This document shows positions 23,658 to 34,871 of a stretch of 64,000 nt of DNA, in pieces (positions within the stretch are counted from its first letter, which is position 1; each line of letters begins with the position of its first letter). The notes beneath the pieces were generated by a model. It was given only the letters and a program-made list of their open reading frames with translations, was not told the DNA's origin and did not search any database. The translations under genes were made by a program, and so were the position numbers. The DNA comes from Bryopsis sp. KO-2023 (Eukaryota > Chlorophyta > Ulvophyceae > Bryopsidales > Bryopsidaceae), in NCBI GenBank assembly GCA_030272585.1, contig BSYQ01000009.1:5270001-5334000 (forward strand). The letters are read 5' to 3'.

Positions 23658-24603
23658 GGGGAGCAACTGCTGCCAAGAGGTTGGGGCTCCCCAAGTAGGG
23701 GGGTGACTTGTACAGGGTGTACATTACCCAACCACAATTCCCTTTCCAAAAAAATTAGGACATTGTGGCGGGGAAAAATGGCTCAGGGGGAGCCACTTTT
23801 GCTCTTCCCGAATAAAAATGGAGGTTGAACAGCTGGAAAATCGTGGCTTCAAAGGGAATTTTTTCTTCACGTGATGACTAATTGGGGCATGGAGTTATAT
23901 TCAGGCTGGGGGAAATGGGACAATAATGCAGCAATCACCAACATGCAGTTTCGAATATCAGGATTTATTCCTTCCGCATTTTCTCCCAAGGTGTTGACAA
24001 CGAATCGAGACGTCTCACATATATCCTTTCTTTCCCCATTGGGGCAAAACTTTCTCCTTAAATAAACAGATGCCCTCATCTCACAGGACACCGTTTTCAC
24101 AATCACAACAAAGAATAGAACTCGTCAAGCGCACCTGGCATAAATTGATGTCCACGCACCTGTCGGGGAGACGCTCTCTATCCAGTGCCGTCCCCGACAG
24201 AAAGCGAAATGCGCTTTCTCTGGTTTTCCTCGTCACATGGGCGGCGGAGGACAGGTTTTACGTGGCAGAGTATTGCTGCATGTCAGTCAGGAATGCTTTC
24301 CGTTTCTGAATGTTCGCGCTCTCCCTTCTCACGGTTTCCGTGCGTGGCACATATATGTAAAAACGCGTACACATTCAGCTCCCCTTTGTGGAAAACTGGA
24401 CCCTCGTTTGGGTATTCGAAGGAAATACGTTCTCTTAGCAACGAGCGTCAACGCACCTTTCTTGTGCCGCAAGTGCGGGTGTATGTTTGGCGTCATCTCG
24501 TCGCAGAGGGCATCACGTGGCGGGGCAGCAAGGCAATCAGCGCGCGCAATAGATCTCCAAGGACGAGAAACTACAACTCTGTCGAACTTGTGTGGTTCGT
24601 ACG
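23658..24603. promoter_or_regulatory. Divergent intergenic region
   Basis: Some 946 bp lie between the SPIDR-like start codon (minus) and the beta-propeller gene start (plus), presumably holding both promoters. No clear core elements are seen; short ORFs here lack protein features. Confidence 0.4.
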
Positions 24604-27196
24604 ATGAGCAGCGACAGAGGGACGTGTCCTGCTTGGGAGCACCTGAGGATAAAAGAGTCCGATGACGAAGCGACGATGCGAAGCAAGTTCAAGCAACTCC
24701 GGACGCTATCAGAGGTAAGTCTCCCCTCGAGGTTGAATTCTTGACTCGTCGTGTCCAAACTCCAGCGCTGACGAAGAAGAGTTTCGATCAGGCGTTGCGT
24801 CAGACTGTAACTGCTGCGAAGGCGGAAGAGGAAACACAAGATTCTGTTTGCGATTCCCATGACGAGGACGAACAGTCAGGTGAGATTGGGATCCAAAACA
24901 ATCCCTCTGTGAAATGTACTCATGTCAATAAATCACTGGGGTCTGCCGGTTAAGTGTCCTTCATGCTAGAAGGAGAGGAAATTCAGTTGTTAACATGCAT
25001 TCGCAAAAACCTGACTCCAGGTCTGATGCTGCATTTAGCGCTGCCAGTGCAATCTGCTAAGCTAAGCAACTCTGCAAGGTATAGGCACAACTTCCACCTT
25101 AGTTGAGGTCGTACGATCTTGGTTCCCAGAATAGCAGCAAGAAAAGCTGCTCTATATGAATTGGGATGCACACAGACGGGCAGCGTTTCAACAACCGAAG
25201 AAATACTCTGTTTCCTCGTTTTTCTTGTCTCCTCCACTTCTATGTTCAGGGAGTTGCATCTTTGCACTTAGGTATCTCTGCGGGGTGCTGCAGTGCTGTA
25301 CAGACTTAACAGACAAGACAGCTGTTCAAATCATGTTGTGGGAGCTGCAAGGGTCATTCGCTAACCCTCCAATCACCTTCGGTACAAGAGGAGCTCGTTT
25401 CGATCCAGCAAAATCTGAAACATCTATAAGAAATGCATGGGATATAATGGAAACAAGGTGATCTTACCTCTGTTCCACCTGCTTCCGGTTTCGATTCCGA
25501 CCTTGATCGACGCTGCAGCTCTGTTTTGGGTTGAAAAGTAGCCCTGTATGTTTGCGTCAGTCAGGGACCGTTGGTGGTGATGTCTGGAGGCTTCAGAATG
25601 GAGCTGGATAAGCAGGAGGCCATACGTTGTTTCCTGCCTGAGAGTCAAACGCTGCACTGCGTCCACAAGCTGAAACTGAAAGTAAGCTCGGAATCACTCA
25701 AAAGCAAGAAAGTCATACGATTGGGCAGTTACGGAATGCTACGTAAAAGAAAAAAAATGGTGAAAACACAAGGAGAGCTCACACTTACACTGGTCTTCTT
25801 GCAGGACAGATTGCATTCCATCGCAACCACCGGAAACACCATCATAGCAGCAGGTATTTCTGGGAATGCAACTTGACATTGTGACCACAGGTCAAATTTC
25901 AAAAGCCCTGTAGTGAAGTGTTCCCATTGGGATCCTGTTTGAATCAGCGCTTCTTATTTCTGCATGAAGGTGCCGATGGCAAAGGGATTGTCTGGAATGG
26001 CATTGGAAGCGAGAAGGAGCCTCATTCCAAGCAGCTTCCTCAGGCCAAGTACAAATGGTTCCCTTTTGACTGGATAACAGAGCTCAGATTATCCCAAGGC
26101 AAAGAAGAGTGGGTAGTGGGACTCTCATCCCAAGGCTCCATTGTGCTGTGGGATCATCAGAGGTGGGTAGGATTTCGTTCATTTATTAGCTCAAGAAAAA
26201 AACAGCGCATCTTTCCCACATCCAGTCTGCAGCGGGTACCTGCCTGACGGAAAAATAAATAGCTAGAATGGCTTTCTGACCATTCGTACTCCCAGCAGTG
26301 ATCCCAATACTATTAGTAATGAACTGGTGGCCTCCATCACCTCCTTCTGCACAAAACTGCAATAATGAGCCTGTGTCCGCCGTATTAAAAAAAAAAATCC
26401 TCTGTTCCAGGTTACAGATCCTCACGACAGTGCATGATCCGACTTTTCTCGTGTCAGACCTTCATGTACTTCCTGCAGACGCCTGTTCTGAGGGCCCCAC
26501 TTTCAGAGAAACCCCCTTGGCTTTTTTGGGATGCATCGTGGAACGAGACAATCCAAATTCGCAGAGGAACGTGGCAGGGATGTTGCTGAGAAACGGGCTG
26601 TTCAATGTTGGGAGTGCATTTCCTCTTGAGGTGAGAATTAGCTGCAGTCGAAACAAATAAATGTGGGCATTTAAAACATCAAGGTGGGGTGTGTTTGGGG
26701 GGGCGCCCTTGGGTGATTTTTATGACCATGGTAAAAAATTGAGATTGTCTGGTGTTAAGCCACGAGGGATCAGAAAGCAACAGCAGACATGTTCAATCTT
26801 TTGTCTGTCCAGTTGGGTGAGACCCATTGGCCAGAATAACAGATGCAGTGAGGGAATTATGTGGCAGGGTGTCGAGAAGCTGTGGGGAAACCATGATTTT
26901 GCCCTGGCGTCCATGCAGACTGGAGAAGTCGTCGCCTGGGACATTAGCCAGGTAAATTGAAGAATGTTTTTTTTTTATTTTAATCTTGTAGCAGTGAGTT
27001 AAAACCAAATGTAGCTGACAAAGCAAGGTATGTGATTTGTCAGGGTAAGCCAATATGGTGGTCAGACGAATTCAAAGGCAAGGAAGTGACTGGCATCTGG
27101 ATGGGATCCAGCAACATTGTGATTGTGATGACGTATTGCGGCATAATCTTTGTCAGGAAGCTGCGCTCACTTGATCCCCTTAATGTTTTGATATGA
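24604..27196 (+). CDS. Coiled-coil plus WD40-like beta-propeller protein (possible PALB2-like), nine exons
   Basis: Exons: 24604-24714, 24792-24879, 25250-25457, 25561-25681, 25805-25853, 25970-26162, 26411-26630, 26835-26951 and 27044-27196. All phases agree; 419 aa. Residues about 22-55 are a predicted short coiled coil (KFKQLRTLSEALRQTV). From about residue 67 onward the protein is a run of beta-propeller blades: IIAAGGADGKGIVWNG, WVVGLSSQGSIVLWDHQ, FALASMQTGEVVAWDIS and a last blade IVIVMTYCGIIFVRKL close to the stop. PALB2 has the same layout, an N-terminal coiled coil and a propeller that ends at the C-terminus, and its last blades have comparable wording (SGTIAIWDLLLGQ, DGNIFVYHYS). 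The middle region of PALB2 is absent. The propeller is likely; PALB2 identity is a hypothesis supported mainly by layout and by the RAD51-related neighbours. Confidence 0.6.
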
Positions 27197-27513
27197 AAAT
27201 AGCCGAAGCTGTGTCCTCATTGAACATCATTCTTCAGTTGTTGAATGCACGGTAACAAAACTGAGTGGAGCATATTCCTCTGGGAACTAGTCTCTTTGAA
27301 ATGACAGCAATAGTAGTAGTAGTAGTAGTTACGCAGCATGATTAAGCCTCCATGATTCTAGAAAAGAAGTGTGAACTATCACTCACAGACCCTATTCACT
27401 CTGTGGAAAAAGACGTGTAGTCTTGTATAAGTCGGGCTAGAGCCCTGAGTTCCGCAAAGGCGGTGAAGAAAGGAGTCGAGAACAACAAACTTTCTTACAG
27501 GAAACAGCGACAC
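27197..27513. other. Short spacer before inverted LTR-like arm
   Basis: Non-coding, with a (TAG)n microsatellite near 27310-27330. It separates the propeller gene from the mobile region. Confidence 0.5.
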
Positions 27514-28072
27514 TGAAACGGATTCTTTTTCCGAGGCTGAATACTTCCAGCCGCCACTTAACCCGTTCTTCACACACGTTGGGAGACGACCAGAAGTTCT
27601 GTAAGAAAGGTCTGAGACACGAGAGTATACAACTGAATCTTATTTCAACAAGCTTGTTCTTTACAACGATCCCCAGCCTTTTATACTCTCAGCCCAGAGC
27701 TTCTAGAAAACTCCCAGCCCATCTCCTAACCTTACAAATACTAGCTATCATCTAGCTCTCCTCAAAACGTCTCTATCATTTCTCAGCTCAGCCCTTCTAG
27801 CCAGAGCTCCGACTAACCCTTTATAACCCTTGATAACCTCTAGACTAAGGACCCAGACTGAAGCTCCTTCCAGTCTGACTCCCAAACTCCCAGCCATCTG
27901 AGACCTGACACTGAATATACTGAACCTGGTTCGAACTCTTTTCACTACGTTTCAGCCTCTCATTGAGCATCACGTAACTACCCCATTCCAGTCAGTCCGC
28001 GACTACCTGGAACTCTCAGACTGTAACCTCTGTTTTCCGCCTAGATCTTCGCCTACTAAGTCAGCCGTTTCA
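27514..28072 (-). repeat. LTR-like arm, left copy (inverted)
   Basis: 559 bp, beginning TGAAACGG and ending CCGTTTCA, i.e. TG...CA with 8-bp inverted termini as in LTRs. It is the reverse complement of the right arm (29528-30087), with only about one indel and one substitution found by eye. Read on the minus strand it contains TATAAAAGG followed by a presumed R/U5 region. Confidence 0.8.
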
Positions 28073-28076
28073 GAAG

Positions 28077-29012
28077 GTGACAGGAGTGGTGGAAAGGCTG
28101 CAAGGGATGCTGGAACAGTTTATGGCAGAGGAAGAAAGGATGGAAAAAATCCAGGAAAGAGACCAACAGGAATGGGGAGAAGAGAAGGAGAGGTTGGAGA
28201 AAAAGATTGCCGAGTTGGAAGAAGAGGGGGGGTTTCAGGCGGAAAGAGATAGCTGGGAGGCTGAACGCACCCGGTTGCTCGACGACAGGGCGAAATATTT
28301 GGCGGAAAATGAGGACCTCAGCGTAAAATTGGCGATGGCGGAAACTTCAGCGGATGCGGCGAAAAGAGAGGCGGAAAAGCTGCTGATGGAGGGGGCAGAT
28401 GAGGAAATGCGCCACAAGCTCGACGGGGTCGAAGACAAGCTGCGGGAGGAGCAAATGCGGAACCAGCAGCTCAAGGGCCAGGTAGATTTGTTGAAGAGTA
28501 TGGTGGAGGCCATGTCGGGAAAACCAAGCGGAGAAGTGAAGCACGAAGAGGGGGAAAAACACACTTGCGTGTTTTGTCGCACCCCGAGCAGCAACTGTCA
28601 GCCGACCGGAGAAGACTGCCAACGGCACTGGGTGTGCTCGAATATCGGGTGTCGGGATCGGGTGTGGCTGAGTATCAGTCTGGAAGTCGATGAGGAAAAA
28701 CGAGACTGGCGGAGAATGTGGGTACCAGCTGAAACAGGGCCACCAATGGTGATACACTCGGAAACCTGTAAACTCTGCGCCTTAGGCTTCAAGCTGGGTT
28801 CGGATTATACTCGGGGAGTGTATCTGAAGGCCAAGCGGACCGTGGGTCCCCTGAGAAAATTCGAGGCAGCCGAAGACGAGGCAGAACCAACGGATTACGA
28901 TGGGGATTGGGTCGTCAATGAGCCAGGCGGAGACAGTGGACCCGAAGGAAAGAAAAGGAAACCTCCTGGAAGTTCAGGGGGATCCAGAAATGTGAAACTC
29001 AGAAAAGCCTGA
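28077..29012 (+). CDS. Coiled-coil / Cys-rich protein between inverted LTR-like arms
   Basis: Unrecognised protein; the first ATG is at 28107, about 300 aa. Residues up to about 130 are strongly charged coiled coil (ERLEKKIAELEEE, AAKREAEKLL). A Cys/His cluster follows: CVFC, then C..H.VC..IGC, then CKLC, compatible with a zinc-binding fold. The C-terminus is acidic, then basic (KKRKPP, NVKLRKA), like a nuclear-localisation tail. The frame begins right at the inner edge of the left arm, where a ttcag acceptor sits, so a spliced leader from the arm is possible. Coiled coil plus metal-binding region could be a gag-like or DNA-binding accessory product of the flanking element, or a captured host gene. 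Confidence 0.6.
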   Translation: MTGVVERLQGMLEQFMAEEERMEKIQERDQQEWGEEKERLEKKIAELEEEGGFQAERDSWEAERTRLLDDRAKYLAENEDLSVKLAMAETSADAAKREAEKLLMEGADEEMRHKLDGVEDKLREEQMRNQQLKGQVDLLKSMVEAMSGKPSGEVKHEEGEKHTCVFCRTPSSNCQPTGEDCQRHWVCSNIGCRDRVWLSISLEVDEEKRDWRRMWVPAETGPPMVIHSETCKLCALGFKLGSDYTRGVYLKAKRTVGPLRKFEAAEDEAEPTDYDGDWVVNEPGGDSGPEGKKRKPPGSSGGSRNVKLRKA

Positions 29013-29509
29013 GTTGAGTTGAATATATAGAAAAAAAATAAATATAGGATCAAGAGTGAAATATGATTTTCTATTGGTATTTGGGTGTTTGAATTTTATT
29101 TTGTTTGTGGAAGAAAAAGAAAGGAACAGTGAATGGATCAAGTGAGGGTAAAAGGGAATTTCTGGAAAACAATTAACATGCTGGGTGTGTAGAAACACTT
29201 GTGAAATTACAGTTTGACTGAAGCTGAGACTGTGTGATTTCCAGTATGGGCTGTGAAGTCTATTGAACAGGGTTGGGTTTATGTGTGAACGGGCTGGGAT
29301 GGGATGTCACAGCGGCAGTAGTAACCATAAGCAGAAACCAACATTCAGCTCAAGTCGCAATCGGGAAGTTGTTACGGAAAACGTCGGAGAATATTGCTTA
29401 CAGCTATATCAGAGGTATTCTCAGAATAAGCGAGTTAGTTAACTTGGCAGTTCTGGTGAGACGTGCAATACGATCTTAGTGTACAGAACATCGCTGGGTC
29501 AGCGATCTC

Positions 29510-29527
29510 TCTCTAAGGGGGGAGGAG
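29510..29527 (+). other. Polypurine-tract-like sequence
   Basis: A purine run (AAGGGGGGAGGAG) directly abuts the TG start of the right arm, exactly where a plus-strand primer lies before a 3' LTR. This supports the arm being a true LTR in this orientation. Confidence 0.6.
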
Positions 29528-30087
29528 TGAAACGGCTGACTTAGTAGGCGAAGATCTAGGCGGAAAACAGAGGTTACAGTCTGAGAGTTCCAGGTAGTCG
29601 CGGACTGACTGGAATGGGGTAGTTACGTGATGCTCAATGAGAGGCTGAAACGTAGTGAGAAGAGTTCGAACCAGGTTCAGTATATTCAGTGTCAGGTCTC
29701 AGATGGCTGAGAGTTTGGGAGTCAGACTGGAAGGAGCTTCAGTCTGGGTCCTTAGTCTAGAGGTTATCAAGGGTTATAAAGGGTTAGTCGGAGCTCTGGC
29801 TAGAAGGGCTGAGCTGAGAAATGATAGAGACGTTTTGAGGAGAGCTAGATGATAGCTAGTATTTGTAAGGTTAGGAGATGGGCTGGGAGTTTTCTAGAAG
29901 CTCTGGGCTGAGAGTATAAAAGGCTGGGGATCGTTGTAAAGAACAAGCTTGTTGAAATAAGATTTCAGTTGTATACTCTCGTGTCTCAAACCTTTCTTAC
30001 AGAACTTTTGGTCGTCTCCCAACGTGTGTGAAGAACGGGTTAAGTGGCGGCTGGAAGTATTCAGCCTCGGAAAAAGAATCCGTTTCA
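29528..30087 (+). repeat. LTR-like arm, right copy
   Basis: 560 bp, TGAAACGG...CCGTTTCA, inverted relative to 27514-28072. It contains a TATAAAAGG promoter-like box near 29915 pointing outward to the right. No matching target duplications flank either arm singly or the pair. Confidence 0.8.
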
Positions 30088-30844
30088 AGTACCCAATCCA
30101 GAATTCAAACCAGCATCCAAACCAGAACTCACTCCAGCGTCCAATCCAACATCGTTACCCACAGCAGGTTCATTATCCAACTCCACGGATTCCATTACCC
30201 CGTCGTCCATCGACCTTCCACGCGTAAGGCGTCGGAACAGGTCGCCACTTCTGCGATCCATGCAGCAGACGTCCCACGAATTCAAGTAGCGTCAGTCGAC
30301 GCACCAAACACACCTCGGCCCGTCCAAGGTTACTGCAAAAAACACGTGCTGTTCGCGGACCCACCACAGCGTATCCACAAAATCAAACGGAACTCCCAGG
30401 TCGTGGTTCCGTTAGTCAAAGAAAGGTGCCTCCCAGGTCGTCAGAGTTCAGTCCAAACGAGCCCTTCTGTCGCGCCTTTCGTTCCCCATTCGTCAGCGTA
30501 TCCACCAGAAACAGACGGAGGTTGCTGATCGTAGCGTCGTCCGTCGAGAGTAATACTGCAGGTCGTCGGAGTTAAGTTCAACCGTGCTGGTCGTTCCACA
30601 ACTAACAGCGTACAAAAATAGACGAGCCAGTCACTCTTTCTTTTCTCCTTTCGTATTCCTGTTGCCTTAACGGTTTTGAGAGCGAACACTGGTTTCGTTT
30701 CTGTCACTGATTTCCGTTCCTGCACCGATCCCTTTCGTGCTAGCCTCCGTTGCTCACAGTTCCACTCACAGTTCCCCAACCACCTGGTATCCACTCCTGA
30801 GCTCGCGCGAAGCGCGAAAAAAATGAAACGAAACTGAGAGCACT
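30088..30844. other. Spacer, weak coding potential
   Basis: Begins with imperfect CCAATCCAG/CCAAACCAG repeats. A 166-codon ORF starting in the LTR-like arm (30028-30528) is rich in Ser/Thr/Pro and shows no domain. Nothing else is recognised. Confidence 0.4.
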
Positions 30845-32794
30845 CACTAGTGAAAATACCCCCCATTTTACATTGTACACATTTTGTACATTACATGTAC
30901 ATTGATTGTAATGTGCATGTAAAATAGTACATGTTGTATCCTGCAGCGACGAAAGTACATGTTTTTTTATGTAAAAAACATGTGGCAGGGTACACAAAAT
31001 CCGGGTATTTTACATGTGCTTTTGTAAAAAACATGTACACTTTTATGTGCGCTCGAGAGACATGTATTTGTATGTTCCAGTAATACAACAATTTCACATG
31101 TAAAATACATGCAGCGCTCTTGAGATAGAACATTGTTATTGTTGATTGTGCGCGATCGGATTAGTGGATCTAAAGAACTCGCTGCTTCCAATTAGGCCGT
31201 TTGATGGGACTTGGTACACCAAAGATCTCGTCGTCGGTGTAACCTCTTTGTCGGAGGTGTTGCGCTTTCGAACGTGTGAGAGGCGCTATTGTGACTCACA
31301 ATTTGTGAGCGAGTGACCTCGAAAGAATGTGTGAGAACGAGATGATTACAAGTCAAAAGTCCCCCCTTTTCTAACTGATTTGTCATTCCCGATGTCTTGG
31401 ACGAGGTGTTGACGGGTTGACGATGTGTGGGTGAGTGTGACGTGTAGGCGATGGTGTCTCGAGTTTAACAGGATCGCATATGGCGTTTCGCATACCTGAC
31501 AGAAACTAGGGGAACATATAAGGAAAGACCGTGATACTTTGGATAACTTTTTCGTGTAAAAGCGATTGGTTCAATGCGTGTTTCCTAGACTTTCGTAAGA
31601 AGTCGGGTCGAACTGTCCCCGACTGAGTCTCAACCAAGGAACACCATCAACAGTTTTCACATATTGTACACGACTTGTATTTCTGGTGTGATTTGGATGT
31701 CTGGAGTACACTTGAAAGTACATGGAAAGTACAACATTTACATGCAGCACACCTTGTATATTCAATGTCCACAAATACATCATTTGTAAATTGTAATTCT
31801 GTTGTGGTTTGCATGTGTGGACAGTACTTGCAAAATACATGGAAAGTATACGGAATGCACGTTGCATGTTTTATGTGCACAGATACATCATTGGTAACCT
31901 ATAACTTTGTTGTGGTTTGCACATCTGGAGCATAAATACAGTCAAAATACAAAATACAGTCGCACATCACTTGTAATTTGTTACAAAACCTCTCCCCACC
32001 CCACATCTCCCTCCCCCCCCAAAAAATAGAAAAGTGGTGCTACAAAAGAATTTCCCTTACAAAAACCACGACCCCAAAAGAATTCGCCACACCCAAGCAT
32101 CACAGAGCATATCAGCAAAAAAAAGAATAGGGATACACACGCGTCACAGCCTAAAGCCACCTCTCTTTTTCAGTGGGCCTTGCTTCTAATTTCTATTTTT
32201 CAACTTTCTTTTCAACTTATTTTTTTTCTACATGACAGGATCAACAGGAGGAAATACAGAAACGTAAAACTTAATTTTATTGTGTTTCTCCACCCATCCT
32301 GCCTGGCTAAGGCACTGGAGAATCTGGTTGGTGCCAAAATTCATTAGCTTCTGCCACCCACAAGATCCAACACATGACCATCACTTGGTCTTCCTCTGTC
32401 CATTCTATTCTTTCACAGAAAACTTGATTTGGTATCATTCTAGACACATCCCCTTGAAAATGCTCTACCAAATAAAAAAAACATGAACAGTGCCTATTGC
32501 ACGTCAATTGTTTGCAGTTTTTTCTTCAAGTCACCTGCAAAAGCGTTTTGAGTGTCTTTCTTTGATTCATTGTGATGATTGCTCCAAACCTGGACTGAGC
32601 ATCCGCGATTCCAGCAACCCACAGCCTCCCAGGCATCAAGCTGACTTCAGAAAGTCTGGCATAGACTTTTGAATGGCCAACTTTCTTCAAGCCAGAGCCC
32701 AAAAGGCCTCATCATCCAGCCTCCCAAACAATATTCTTCAAGCCCCCCCCCCCAAAAAAAAAACTCAGAGAGTGGAGCTCTCTAGTGTTGGGGG

Positions 32795-33064
32795 TTACGA
32801 GGAAAAATAAATTCCGCCAAAGAAACTGAGAATGAAGTGTAGGAAAAGTTGGTTCCGACGGGCTGGGAATACCTGGTTTGCTCTGCGTGGCCGCGAGAGC
32901 AGCGTGCAGAGAATGATACCACCACAACCAAAAGAAAAAAGTATTCAAACCTAACGACTTTCAACGTTCCGGAAAACTTCGAACACGCAGACCCATCAAC
33001 CGATATTAATTTGGATCAAGAGAGCAAATAGATCGCTCCTCACCTTTGTCGAGTTTCCGCCCAT
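32795..33064 (-). CDS. Possible two-exon membrane micropeptide inside the CACTA element
   Basis: Coding-strand exons 33064-33044 (MGGNSTK) and 32872-32795, phases agree, 32 aa. The second exon encodes a basic segment (ARRNQ) and one hydrophobic helix (LFLHFILSFFGGIYF) just before the stop. Splice sites AAG|gtgagg and accag|GT are good. The peptide is too short for a family call and could be chance; it may be a host gene fragment captured by the transposon. Confidence 0.25.
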
Positions 33065-33655
33065 GGTGTCTGCCGTTGGTTCAACGTTTCGCAAAACACT
33101 TTTACCCGAGCCGCAGTAACAAAACTTCGCCGTCCATGCCAATACCCTAGAACACAATGTTTTAATCGTTTCCTTGCATTTCGTACACACGTTAACAGAC
33201 GTCGGTTTCTTCCGCGTTGGTCGGCGTTGCCATCAATTTGACGATCTCATCACGCCACAAATTTACGCGCCCATTGGTTGACGTGCGTTTCATGTGGATT
33301 TAACGTGACCTTGTTGCAAGATTCACCGTGACGCAATGTATTTTTCTAGATGTTGATACTTTAAGCCAGAGAGGGTTAAGATAGGGAGGAGAAACAGGCC
33401 CCAGGTGTACAGCCACAGCGGCCTAGTCACGGTTGCAATGATTCCTTAAAGAGAGGAGAAATCTGGTGCTCCCATATGTCTTGATTCATATTCAACAACT
33501 GGAACGTCATGTTTTGGAACATGTCAGGTCATGACCAGACATGGGCCGAGACCCCTGTGCACAGGACAGGACACCAAAGCCTGTCTGTTTTTTGCACAGG
33601 GTTCGACCTGTGCTGCACAGGCGCACAGACCTGCACAGCACAGCACAGTCATGGT

Positions 33656-34405
33656 CATACTATGGATCCGATCACGATCAGATCGGTCTCCGATCAACCG
33701 GGAGACCGATCACCGATCTGATCGGTCGCCGATCAGGTCTGGCAGGGCCGATCATCGATCACGATCGGCCGATCAAAAACTGCCGATCAGGTGCCGACGG
33801 GGTCCGACGCTTGATCGAGATCGTGATCGGGATCGTATTATCCGATCAGATCGGTATCATGATCAATTGATTCCGATCATGATCGGTCCCATAATCAATT
33901 GATCGGTCAATTGATCGGTCTTACGAAAATGTCCATAAATCACCACTCGAAGGTGTTTCTGGAGGTGTAAGGATTCGAACCTAAGACCTCGCTGACTGGA
34001 ATCAAGCAAATCAACGCTTGGACCACCCTGAACCACGATCACTAGGTCCTCCGTGTTATTATATACCTCAGTTTGTCGGACTAACTGATCAGGTATATAA
34101 TGATACGGAGCACACTCTAACCATAGCTTAGAGTGGTCTAAGCGTCGATTTGCTTGATTCTAATTAGTGAGGTCCTAGGTTCGAATCCTTACACCTCCAG
34201 AAACACCTTCGGGTGGTGACTTGTGGATATTTTCGTAAGACCGATCAATTGACCGATCAATTGATTATGGGACCGATCATGATCGGAATCTTAAATTAAA
34301 TTCCGATCAATTGATCCATGGCCGATCATGGTCGGAGCTGATCGGATCAACGGCCGATCAATCGGCGTTTCACCGATCTTGATCGACCGATCACGTGCCG
34401 ACAGG
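33656..34405. mobile_element. Foldback hAT-type MITE, right end lost, with paired tRNA-like modules
   Basis: Starts with CATACTATGGATCCGA, the same terminus as the complete element at 57528-58615. The arms are rich in GATCGG/CCGATC and fold back around about 34070. Each arm contains an oppositely oriented tRNA-like module (about 33962-34045 reverse, about 34120-34200 forward) with a TGGTCTAAGCG A-box-like and GGTTCGAATCC B-box sequence. The expected right terminus is absent; the sequence runs directly into the next element at 34406. Confidence 0.7.
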
Positions 34406-34871
34406 CAGAGATAGGACTTGGGCCAAATTTTTGGTCCGGCTACGGTCCGGTCCGGTTACGGTCGGTTTACGGTTCCGTATTACGGCCGTAACTCCGTACC
34501 GTAACCGGAGTAATATGTTGTTTTTACGGTACGGAACAGGTACGGTATAGCTACGGTAGCCCCTAAATCATCGTGAAGTAGTGTGGTTCAGTGCTAAAGC
34601 GTTAGGCTGTAGTTTGTAAGGTCGTGGGTTCGAATCCCCTTGGGTTCCTTTGGGTTCTCGGGACCCTGCGGGGGTTACTATTTACGGTTTACGGTTGGTA
34701 CGGTGCTTACGGTCGGTACGGTCCGGTACCGGAGCAGTACGGAGTGGTACGGTGGTCCGGTTCCGAGCACGAAAACCACTCCGGTCCGGACCGTAACTAC
34801 CGTAACCGTAAGTGACCGGAGTGGGGTTACGGTACGGTTTACGGTACCGTAACCGGAAAGTCCTATCTCTG
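34406..34871. mobile_element. ACGG-rich foldback MITE with one tRNA-like module
   Basis: 466 bp with inverted ends CAGAGATAGGACTT and AAGTCCTATCTCTG. Both arms consist of degenerate TTACGGTCCGGT repeats. A tRNA-like module lies at about 34572-34650 (GTGGTTCAGTGC A-box-like, GGGTTCGAATCCCC B box), followed by TTGGGTTCTCGGGACCCTGC. CAG...CTG termini suit hAT elements, but no clean 8-bp duplication is visible (GACAG occurs near both ends). Confidence 0.7.

Noticed and set aside
33531-33902. 123-codon Arg/Asp-rich ORF
   Set aside because: It is a translation of GATCGG repeats in the foldback element.
34120-34200. Functional tRNA genes in the foldback arms
   Set aside because: A and B boxes are present, but no matching acceptor stems are seen; called tRNA-like modules instead.
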